Origin: Cyclobacteriaceae bacterium
GTDB taxonomy: Bacteria; Bacteroidota; Bacteroidia; Cytophagales; Cyclobacteriaceae
Assembly: GCA_025455445.1 (NCBI GenBank)
Contig: JALOMN010000040.1
Coordinates: forward strand, 1-9,696
Direction of reading: 5' to 3'
DNA: 9,696 bases
The notes beneath the pieces were generated by a model that was not told the DNA's origin, did not search any database, and saw only the letters and a program-made list of their open reading frames with translations. Positions 1-9,696 of the stretch are shown here, piece by piece. Numbering within the stretch: position 1 is the stretch's first letter; each line of letters starts with the position of its first letter. A program made the position numbers and the translations under genes.

Positions 1-924
1 CTGTAATCGCGGCAGCTCATAAACACCTGCAGGTATGGATGTGAGTATATTATTATAAAATGATAGTTCTTCAAGCTTGCTTAGCTTAGCGATAGCCGGA
101 TCAACTTTTTCGATTGAATTATAATTCAAAGATAGTTTCTTCAAGTTGAGCAGATTTTGTACCGATGCGGGAATGGCTTGAATATTGTTCCGTTGCAATT
201 CAAGTTTTTCCAGCGCAGGAACTTGAGTTAAATCGTCTGGCAGTGCACTTATTTTATTGTTGGTTAACAGAAGTTCTTTCAGTCTTTTATTCTTGTTCCA
301 ACCTACAGGAAATGCAGACAAGTCTGTGGAACTTAGATCTAATTTTTCCAATGCCACAAGTTTGTTAAATGAGGCGGGTAAAAGTTCAGGGTTTGTACCT
401 CGGGCGCCAAACGTTTTTACGCTTTTAGATTTAGATAATTTAAGTGAACGTAATGGCTTGTTATTCAAGATGTACACACTGGTAAGTTGAGGTAGTTTCT
501 TAAGTTTTTTCAGTCGCTGAATTTTTGTGTTTACCAGTTCCAGTGAAGCCAGATTTTTGCATTGGTATAATTCCAAAGGAATTTTCTTACCAGGATAGTT
601 AACCAGGCTAACTTCATTCACCTTACTATAATCCTTAATCTTCAGAAGGCTATCGTATGAGATAAAATTCACTGAGGCATGGTATACTTTTCGATATCCG
701 GTAATACTTTGTTCACGAATCACGCGCATTACTTCTAACGCACTGTCAGCCGATTGTGAAGATTGTTTTGCTACAATCTTTTGAAATAAGTTTTGGGCCT
801 CGACATACTGGACTGAATCGTGCTTGTTACTAAATATCGGTGTCTCGGTAATCCAGAATTTATGTTGAGCAATACCTGGAAGGCATGCTAAAATAAGAAG
901 GGTGATGGTGCTACTAATTCTCAT
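1..924 (-). CDS. Exported leucine-rich-repeat protein (3' end beyond window)
   Basis: This minus-strand frame is open from an ATG at 924 to the window edge, giving 308 codons without a stop; the C-terminus is missing. Residues 1-20 look like a Sec signal peptide: a short basic start (MRISS), a hydrophobic core, and an end in GIAQ, a common Bacteroidota cleavage context. Cys14 could instead be a lipoprotein cysteine, but the residues before it are a poor lipobox. Residues about 21-100 resemble nothing I recognise. From about residue 104 leucine-rich repeats begin. They are regular at 23 residues from about 169 (starts near 169, 192, 215, 238, 261, 284), with the pattern LxxLxLxxNxIxxLP typical of bacterial LRRs. 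Such repeats usually bind proteins at the cell surface or periplasm, and no partner or enzymatic role is visible. It is divergent from gyrB and not part of that operon. The LRR call is strong; the specific function is unknown. Confidence 0.85.
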   Translation of the reverse strand, partial: MRISSTITLLILACLPGIAQHKFWITETPIFSNKHDSVQYVEAQNLFQKIVAKQSSQSADSALEVMRVIREQSITGYRKVYHASVNFISYDSLLKIKDYSKVNEVSLVNYPGKKIPLELYQCKNLASLELVNTKIQRLKKLKKLPQLTSVYILNNKPLRSLKLSKSKSVKTFGARGTNPELLPASFNKLVALEKLDLSSTDLSAFPVGWNKNKRLKELLLTNNKISALPDDLTQVPALEKLELQRNNIQAIPASVQNLLNLKKLSLNYNSIEKVDPAIAKLSKLEELSFYNNILTSIPAGVYELPRLQ

Positions 925-932
925 AATAGTTC

Positions 933-965
933 TAAACCTAACTAATAAAAAAAAGGTTAACAAAA
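933..965 (-). promoter_or_regulatory. Candidate Bacteroidota-type promoter for the LRR gene
   Basis: Read on the minus strand, TTTTG (965-961) is followed after 20 nt by TAGGTTTA (940-933). This fits the Bacteroidota pattern of a -33 TTG/TTTG box and a -7 TAnnTTTG box, with one mismatch in the last base. Transcription would begin only a few bases before the ATG at 924, so the mRNA would be almost leaderless. That closeness either weakens the call or marks an unusual start. It rests on pattern match only. Confidence 0.4.
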
Positions 966-1007
966 TGGACTATACAGGCATAATCAATGAATAAAAAATA
1001 CTTAAGT

Positions 1008-1044
1008 TTTTTAGTAAGAAAATGCAGAAAAACGCTACTAAAAA
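1008..1044. repeat. AT-rich inverted repeat upstream of gyrB
   Basis: TTTTTAGTA (1008-1016) and TACTAAAAA (1036-1044) are perfect 9-bp inverted arms around a 19-bp spacer. They lie in the LRR/gyrB divergent spacer just upstream of the candidate gyrB -7 box and flank where a -33 box would sit. The placement would suit an operator for a dimeric regulator. The arms are AT-rich in an AT-rich spacer, so chance is a real possibility. Confidence 0.3.
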
Positions 1045-1047
1045 CCG

Positions 1048-1055
1048 TATTTTTG
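1048..1055 (+). promoter_or_regulatory. Candidate gyrB -7 promoter element
   Basis: TATTTTTG matches the Bacteroidota -7 consensus TAnnTTTG at every fixed position and ends 19 bp before the gyrB ATG. No convincing -33 TTG lies at the usual spacing. The predicted leader is very short and lacks a Shine-Dalgarno sequence beyond a distant GAAGG at 1055-1059. Both are common in this phylum. Confidence 0.45.
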
Positions 1056-1056
1056 A

Positions 1057-5173
<4,117 letters not shown>

Positions 5174-5177
<4 letters not shown>

Positions 5178-6124
5178 CTCAACTTATTGATTGTGAAGGA
5201 TTTTTTTCCTTTCGATTGGTCCTCTTTGTTAACAAATTCTATTTTCTTTTGCTTGGCATTACGCTCATAAAGATGCAACATCATGCCATCTTTAAGACCC
5301 ACCTCCGGAACAAAAATATTTTTGGCATTAGCCCATTCCATCACTTTCATATAAATGCTGCTAGCCGGAATTATCACATCAGCACGGTCAGGGTTCATCT
5401 GTAATTTATAGACACGATCTTCCATGGAATGCGCTAGAATCATGTCTTTTACGTCATACATTTTCTTTAGCGAAAGCAATTTATTTGGTTTCAGACGTGC
5501 AAGTTCATAGATTTTACTGATGTTACCACCCGTACCAACTGCGGTAACCTTGCCCATGCTCGGTTTTATGGTTTCCTTTATCCAAGCCTCCATATCCTTC
5601 CATACAATAGGAAGGTCATGATTTTCTAATATTCTTACTGAACCTACGCGGAAGGAACGTGTCTTTATTTTTTTACCGCCATGATAAATGTTAAGCTCGG
5701 TGCTACCGCCACCTACATCAATATGCAAATAGGTATGTTCTCCCAGGTAAGATTGAATGGCTGAATTAATAAGTTCTGCTTCGCGCTGCCCATCTATTAT
5801 ATCAATAAATAATCCTAATTCTTTTTTCACTTGCGAGGCAAGCTCCTGCCCGTTTTCAGATTCTCTCATGGCTGAAGTTGCACAAATCATATAGTCGTCA
5901 ACTTCATATAGCTCAAGTAATAGCTTATAGGCTGTCATGAGTTTTTTAAACCGGGCAAAGCTTTTATCGCTTATGCGATTGGTAGTGAATACATCGTGCC
6001 CTAAGCGCAACGGAAATCGCACATATTCCATTTTTTTGAACTGTGCACTGTTGCCGCTTTCTAATACCGAAGAAACCTGGAAACGAATCGCGTTAGAACC
6101 AATGTCAATAGCAGCAAGTTTCAA
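5174..6124 (-). CDS. ppx: Ppx/GppA family exopolyphosphatase
   Basis: This ASKHA-fold phosphatase is expected to remove terminal phosphates from polyphosphate, and related enzymes also hydrolyse pppGpp to ppGpp. From a TTG start at 6124 it has 316 residues. Visible motifs are the first phosphate loop DIGSNAIR (7-14), ATSAMRES (82-89), GQREAE with the likely catalytic Glu115, the second phosphate loop DVGGGSTEL (136-144), GTGGNISK (197-204) and GLKDG (276-280). The length matches the short, two-domain form without the C-terminal HD domain of E. coli PPX and GppA. The frame stays open to an ATG at 6259, but the extra 45 residues look non-conserved and run across the metH promoter and riboswitch on the other strand. 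The TTG gives the family-typical MKLAAIDIGSNA opening and is preferred. It overlaps the ppk1 stop tail to tail. Substrate preference, polyphosphate or pppGpp, cannot be settled from sequence, though the neighbouring ppk1 favours polyphosphate. Confidence 0.9.
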
Positions 6125-6148
6125 TGAATATACATTTAATGTTGAGTG

Positions 6149-6156
6149 TAAAATTA
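6149..6156 (-). promoter_or_regulatory. Candidate ppx -7 promoter element
   Basis: On the minus strand this reads TAATTTTA, one mismatch from TAnnTTTG, about 24 nt before the preferred TTG start of ppx at 6124. No -33 TTG is evident at the expected distance. If real, it makes the ATG at 6259 unusable as a start because that codon would lie upstream of the transcript. It stands back to back with the candidate metH element at 6187. Confidence 0.3.
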
Positions 6157-6186
6157 AACATCTGGATTTTAATATTAGTGGCTTAT

Positions 6187-6194
6187 TATGTTTC
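6187..6194 (+). promoter_or_regulatory. Candidate metH -7 promoter element ahead of the riboswitch
   Basis: TATGTTTC matches TAnnTTTG except for the last base. It lies 8 bp upstream of the first P1 base of the SAM riboswitch, so transcription would start almost exactly at the aptamer's 5' end. That is the expected arrangement. The -33 box is not convincing: only a TCTGG lies in the right area. Confidence 0.4.
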
Positions 6195-6202
6195 TTTGTG
6201 GT

Positions 6203-6313
6203 GCTTATCCAGAAAGACTGAGGGACTGGGCCCTGCGAAGTCTTAGCAACCTTGCTCATAACATGGTGCTAATTCCCTTCTGCGCGTTTCAAACGTATGC
6301 AGAAAAGATGAGC
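6203..6313 (+). promoter_or_regulatory. SAM-I (S-box) riboswitch aptamer
   Basis: This RNA element binds S-adenosylmethionine and reduces expression of the methionine genes behind it. P1 pairs GCTTATC (6203-6209) with GATGAGC (6307-6313), with one G-U pair. P2 pairs AAGACT (6214-6219) with AGTCTT (6239-6244) and contains the conserved GAGGGACTGG core. The invariant GCAACC is at 6246-6251. P3 pairs ACCTTG (6249-6254) with CATGGT (6262-6267), with one T-T mismatch. The joining segment GGTGCTAATTCC (6265-6276) is a canonical S-box signature. P4 pairs TTCTGC (6278-6283) with GCAGAA (6299-6304). The downstream gene is methionine synthase, as expected for the class. The P2 loop reads CTGGGCCC, apparently one G longer than the usual CTGGCCC. 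Confidence 0.95.
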
Positions 6314-6365
6314 GGCCATTCAAAAGGCTCTTTCTGGTTAGCAATCATTTAAAACTGAAAGAGTG
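6301..6365 (+). promoter_or_regulatory. Riboswitch expression platform: start-codon sequestering stem and its competitor
   Basis: CTCTTTC (6328-6334) is perfectly complementary to GAAAGAG (6357-6363), with a flanking G-U pair (6327-6364) and an inner GTT/AAC helix (6337-6339 with 6353-6355). The stem covers the first two bases of the metH GTG start and the bases before it. In competition, GAGC (6310-6313, the 3' arm of P1) can pair with GCTC (6327-6330), and AGAAA (6301-6305, overlapping the 3' arm of P4) with TTTCT (6331-6335). SAM-stabilised P1 would leave 6327-6334 free to block initiation; without SAM the competitor would release the start. No run of T follows either stem, so translational control is more likely than termination. 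This folding is by eye. Confidence 0.6.
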
Positions 6366-7361
6366 AAAATCGAAGAAATCTTACGTGAACGGATCTTAGT
6401 GTTGGACGGTGCCATGGGCACGATGATTCAACGACATACGCTGGAAGAAGCTGACTTCAGAGGAGAGCGTTTTAAAAATCATTCCTCACCATTAAAGGGT
6501 AACAATGATTTGTTATCAATTACGCGGCCGGATATTATTAAAGATATTCATCGACAATATCTATTGGCAGGGGCGGATATCATTGAGACCAATACATTCA
6601 GCGGCACCTCCATTGCCCAGGCTGACTATCACCTCGAAGAGGTTGTCTATGAATTGAATTTTCAGTCAGCCAAAATTGCAAAAGAAGTAGCTGTAGAAGT
6701 TACTAAAACTACACCCGACAAGCCAAGATTTGTTGCGGGTGCTATTGGTCCCACCAATCGCACGGCATCACTATCACCCGATGTGAATAATCCCGGTTAT
6801 CGAGCTGTAACCTTTGATGATTTGCGAATCGCATACAAAGAACAGGTAAAAGGATTGCTGGATGGCGGTGCGGATTTACTGCTGGTGGAAACGGTTTTTG
6901 ATACTTTGAATGCAAAGGCTGCATTATTTGCGATACAAGAATATTTTGAAGAAACTGGGGTGAAAGTTCCCGTGATGGTATCAGGAACAATAACAGATGC
7001 CAGTGGGCGTACGCTTTCTGGTCAAACAACCGAAGCGTTTTTAGTTTCGCTTTCTCATGTTCCATTGCTAAGCATCGGTTTGAATTGCGCGTTGGGAGCA
7101 TCCCAATTGCGTCCTTATTTACAAGTATTAAATGAACAGGCACCATTTTTTGTGAGCGCCTATCCGAATGCCGGTTTGCCAAATGCGTTTGGTCATTACG
7201 ACCAATCACCAGAAGAGATGGCTGATCAGATGGAAGAATTTTTAAAGGAAGGATTAGTGAATGTGGTGGGAGGATGCTGCGGCACTACTCCGGCACACAT
7301 TCGGGCAATAGCAGAGAAGGCCGCCAAGTATAAACCCCGTCAAGTTGCAGAGCATGTTTAA
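6363..7361 (+). CDS. metH: Methionine synthase, homocysteine-binding module (split MetH, part 1)
   Basis: This is the zinc-dependent homocysteine S-methyltransferase domain of B12-dependent methionine synthase. It binds and activates homocysteine, which takes a methyl group from methylcobalamin. The 332 residues match E. coli MetH from its N-terminus at an offset of about 5: [10 protein letters not shown] (14-23), GNNDLL, ETNTF (75-79), [13 protein letters not shown] (129-141) and [13 protein letters not shown] (214-226). The zinc ligands are Cys242 in GLNCALG, plus Cys305 and Cys306 in GGCCGTT, equivalent to E. coli Cys247, Cys310 and Cys311. The GTG at 6363 is the only usable start: an in-frame TAG lies at 6339-6341, and the conserved domain begins about 10 residues in. 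The start lies within the riboswitch platform. The reading frame ends at the natural linker, overlapping the second MetH gene by 8 nt. Alone it lacks folate and cobalamin domains and should act with the next protein. Confidence 0.95.
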   Translation: MKIEEILRERILVLDGAMGTMIQRHTLEEADFRGERFKNHSSPLKGNNDLLSITRPDIIKDIHRQYLLAGADIIETNTFSGTSIAQADYHLEEVVYELNFQSAKIAKEVAVEVTKTTPDKPRFVAGAIGPTNRTASLSPDVNNPGYRAVTFDDLRIAYKEQVKGLLDGGADLLLVETVFDTLNAKAALFAIQEYFEETGVKVPVMVSGTITDASGRTLSGQTTEAFLVSLSHVPLLSIGLNCALGASQLRPYLQVLNEQAPFFVSAYPNAGLPNAFGHYDQSPEEMADQMEEFLKEGLVNVVGGCCGTTPAHIRAIAEKAAKYKPRQVAEHV

Positions 7362-9696
7362 ACCACTAAAACTGAGCGGCCTTGAAGCGGTTGTTTTAAC
7401 GCCCGGATCCAATTTTGTGAATATAGGAGAACGTACTAATGTGACGGGATCCGCCCGGTTTCTTAAGTTAATTAAGGAAGATAAGTTTGATCAAGCACTC
7501 GAAGTAGCATTGGATCAGGTGCGCGGTGGCGCTCAGGTGATCGATGTGAATATGGATGAAGGAATGCTCGATTCGAAAGAAGCGATGGTTAGGTTTTTAA
7601 ACCTGATGGCATCAGAACCGGAAATTTCGCGCATACCTGTGATGATTGATTCATCAAAGTGGGAAGTGATTGAAGCTGGCTTGAAATGTTTGCAAGGTAA
7701 GGGCATCGTTAACTCTATAAGCCTTAAAGGAGGCGAGGAAGAATTTATCCGGCAGGCTAAACTGGTGAGGCGTTATGGTGCTGCTGCAGTTGTTATGGCA
7801 TTTGATGAGCAGGGTCAGGCGGATACCTATCAACGCAGAATTGATATCTGTAAGCGGGCTTATGATATGCTGGTGAATGTTGTGCACTTTCCTTCAGAAG
7901 ATATCATTTTTGATCCAAATATATTTCCGGTAGCTACTGGAATAGAAGAGCATCGGAATTATGCCCTTGATTTTTTTAAGGCAACGAAATGGATTCGTGA
8001 AAATTTGCCCAACGCTCATGTGAGTGGCGGTGTAAGTAATGTTTCATTTTCTTTTCGTGGCAATCAGAAGGTACGTGAAGCAATGCACTCTGCCTTTTTG
8101 TATCATGGTATTAAGCATGGTATGGATATGGGTATTGTTAATCCGACCATGTTGGAGGTATATGACGAGATCCCCAAGGATTTACTCGAACGTGTTGAAG
8201 ATGTATTGTTGAACAGAAGAGACGATGCAACTGAGAGATTACTCGAGTTTGCTGAAAGCGTAAAAGGTTCTGCTCGTAAAAAGGAGGTAGATGATGAATG
8301 GAGAAAAGGATCCGTTGAAGAGCGCATCACCCATTCTCTGGTGAAGGGAATTATCGATTTTGTGGATGCTGACACCGAAGAAGCACTTAAAAAATATGGA
8401 CGGCCATTGGATGTAATTGAAGGACCCTTAATGGCAGGCATGAATGTAGTGGGAGATTTATTTGGAGCAGGTAAGATGTTTTTGCCGCAGGTTGTTAAAA
8501 GTGCAAGGGTTATGAAAAAATCAGTTGCGTTTTTGACACCTTTTCTGGAAGAAGAAAAACGGATTTCAGGAAACACAAATCAGGCTGCAGCTAAAATTTT
8601 ACTTGCCACGGTAAAGGGTGATGTGCATGACATAGGTAAAAATATTGTGGGTGTGGTGCTGGCCTGCAATAATTATAACGTGATTGATTTGGGTGTAATG
8701 GTGCCTGCTGAAAAAATACTCGAAGCTGCTAAAAGGGAGAAAGTGGATATTATCGGTTTAAGTGGGTTAATAACTCCTTCCCTTGATGAAATGGTTCATT
8801 TTGCAAAAGAGATGGAGCGTGAGAAAATGAATTTGCCTTTGTTGATTGGCGGTGCAACTACTTCTCGCATACATACAGCTGTGAAAATTTCACCTGCCTA
8901 TTCCGGACCGGTTGTGCATGTGTTGGATGCTTCACGTTCGGTGCCAGTTGCCAGTGAGTTGATTAACCCTTTATCGCGCGAAGCTTTTGTATCCAAAATA
9001 AATAATGAATACAGTGAGTTGCGCAAAGACCATGAAGGAAGACAACAATTAAAGAATTATATCTCGCTGGAAGAAGCCAGGAAAAATAAAACCCGTATTG
9101 ATTGGACTTCCATATCTTTTAAGCGCCCTGCATTTATTGGTAGAAAAGAATTAATAAGCTATCCTTTAACAGAGTTAAGAAAGTATATTGATTGGACTCC
9201 ATTCTTTCAAACATGGATGCTTGCGGGTCGTTATCCGGGTATTTTAAAAGATGCAATTGTAGGCGCAGAGGCAACTAAATTGTTGGCAGATGCCAATAAA
9301 ATGCTGGATGAAATAATAGCCGGAAACAGTTTACAGGCAAATGGAGTGGTAGCATTTTTTCCTGCACAGAGAAAAGAAGACGATGTAGTATTACTTAATG
9401 ATAAGGGAAATGAATTTGCCACTTTTCATTTTTTAAGACAACAGAATAAAAAGGCACAGAATTTACCTAATTTTTGTTTGGCTGATTTTATTTCTCCTGA
9501 ACCGGGTAAAGATTATTTTGGTTTGTTTGCAGTAACAGCCGGCATTGGTATTGAAAAATTAGTTGAAAAGCATAAAGCTAACCATGATGATTACTCTGAG
9601 ATTATGGTGAAAGCACTTGCCGACCGACTGGCTGAGGCGTTTGCAGAATGTTTGCATGAAAAAGTTAGGAAGGAGTTATGGGGTTATGCGGAAAAT
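7354..9696 (+). CDS. metH: Methionine synthase, folate/cobalamin/activation modules (split MetH, part 2; 3' end beyond window)
   Basis: This is the remainder of B12-dependent methionine synthase; 781 codons are visible and the frame is open at the window edge. The methyltetrahydrofolate-binding barrel spans about 1-300 ([16 protein letters not shown] at 21-36, [11 protein letters not shown] at 63-73, [10 protein letters not shown] at 187-196). The four-helix cap follows at about 318-405. The Rossmann cobalamin domain (about 410-540) has DVHDIG with the cobalt-ligand His425, equivalent to E. coli His759 at an offset of 334, then GLSGLITPS (468-476) and LIGGATTS (497-504). The AdoMet-dependent reactivation domain starts near 575 with YIDWTPFF (611-618). 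It continues to WGYAEN at the edge, so about 110 residues, including the RPAPGYP AdoMet motif, lie outside. The homocysteine/zinc module is absent and supplied by the gene before it. The ATG at 7354 sits inside the upstream gene's last codons, suggesting coupled translation. A one-base frame change at the junction would fuse the two. Confidence 0.95.
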   Translation, partial: MFKPLKLSGLEAVVLTPGSNFVNIGERTNVTGSARFLKLIKEDKFDQALEVALDQVRGGAQVIDVNMDEGMLDSKEAMVRFLNLMASEPEISRIPVMIDSSKWEVIEAGLKCLQGKGIVNSISLKGGEEEFIRQAKLVRRYGAAAVVMAFDEQGQADTYQRRIDICKRAYDMLVNVVHFPSEDIIFDPNIFPVATGIEEHRNYALDFFKATKWIRENLPNAHVSGGVSNVSFSFRGNQKVREAMHSAFLYHGIKHGMDMGIVNPTMLEVYDEIPKDLLERVEDVLLNRRDDATERLLEFAESVKGSARKKEVDDEWRKGSVEERITHSLVKGIIDFVDADTEEALKKYGRPLDVIEGPLMAGMNVVGDLFGAGKMFLPQVVKSARVMKKSVAFLTPFLEEEKRISGNTNQAAAKILLATVKGDVHDIGKNIVGVVLACNNYNVIDLGVMVPAEKILEAAKREKVDIIGLSGLITPSLDEMVHFAKEMEREKMNLPLLIGGATTSRIHTAVKISPAYSGPVVHVLDASRSVPVASELINPLSREAFVSKINNEYSELRKDHEGRQQLKNYISLEEARKNKTRIDWTSISFKRPAFIGRKELISYPLTELRKYIDWTPFFQTWMLAGRYPGILKDAIVGAEATKLLADANKMLDEIIAGNSLQANGVVAFFPAQRKEDDVVLLNDKGNEFATFHFLRQQNKKAQNLPNFCLADFISPEPGKDYFGLFAVTAGIGIEKLVEKHKANHDDYSEIMVKALADRLAEAFAECLHEKVRKELWGYAEN

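Noticed and set aside
165..490. Two plus-strand open frames within 165-490
   Set aside because: They lie opposite the LRR gene, whose repeats are unmistakable on the minus strand, and have no independent support.
879..885. Lipoprotein call for the LRR protein from Cys14
   Set aside because: The residues before the cysteine are ILA, with Leu at the position normally small, and the hydrophobic core before it is short. An ordinary signal peptide ending at GIAQ fits better, though a lipoprotein is not excluded.
5195..5213. AAGGA and TCCTT around a T-run just past the ppk1 stop, resembling a terminator
   Set aside because: The stem is only 5 bp of mixed A-T and G-C, the T-run is in the loop, and no T-run follows the stem. 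It encodes the lysine-rich tail of ppx.
6310..6334. GAGC/GCTC hairpin followed by TTTC as an intrinsic terminator after the riboswitch
   Set aside because: The stem is 4 bp and the T-stretch is three bases, too weak to terminate. It fits better as the competitor of the start-codon stem.
7357..7363. TTTAAAC, a classic -1 ribosomal slippery heptamer, at the metH junction
   Set aside because: Efficient -1 slippage needs T-TTA-AAC phasing, but the upstream gene reads GTT-TAA here, and the change needed to join the genes is +1. The heptamer is out of phase.
8103..8576. Minus-strand open frame of 157 codons, rich in serine
   Set aside because: It lies entirely antisense to the conserved cobalamin region of metH; its composition reflects the complementary codons.

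Overview
The window is a chromosomal housekeeping segment from a Bacteroidota bacterium, probably a Cytophagia-type lineage. The order-level guess is an inference. The support is a GyrB of 653 residues without the enterobacterial insertion, start regions with almost no Shine-Dalgarno sequences, several upstream elements resembling the Bacteroidota -7 consensus TAnnTTTG, a short Ppx/GppA protein, and a methionine synthase split in two. I see no mobile elements, tRNA or rRNA genes, CRISPR arrays or phage genes.

Layout. Positions 1-924 (minus strand) hold the first 308 codons of an exported leucine-rich-repeat protein whose 3' end lies outside the window. A divergent, AT-rich spacer of about 150 bp separates it from gyrB (1075-3036, plus). 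gyrB overlaps polyphosphate kinase ppk1 (3033-5177, plus) by an ATGA junction. ppk1 meets an exopolyphosphatase-type gene (ppx/gppA, 5174-6124, minus) tail to tail, and the two stop codons share bases. The segment therefore holds the enzyme that makes polyphosphate beside a likely enzyme that degrades it, in convergent orientation.

From about 6125 to 6362 there is a divergent control region. It carries candidate promoters for ppx (leftward) and metH (rightward), then a SAM-I (S-box) riboswitch at 6203-6313. Downstream of the aptamer a stem can form that covers the GTG start of the next gene. An alternative pairing uses the 3' arms of P1 and P4 to release that start, which suggests SAM-controlled translation.

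The riboswitch leads into a two-gene methionine synthase. The homocysteine/zinc module (6363-7361) is followed by a second polypeptide (7354 to the window end) with the folate, cobalamin and part of the AdoMet-activation modules. The two reading frames overlap by 8 nt, and together they are collinear with the single-chain E. coli MetH. When SAM is plentiful the switch would lower synthesis of the enzyme that regenerates methionine, the SAM precursor.

I did not find an undescribed multi-gene system. The most interesting points are the riboswitch's predicted translational platform, the metH split at a GTT-TAA junction where one base would restore a full-length frame, and the tight overlaps gyrB/ppk1 and ppk1/ppx.
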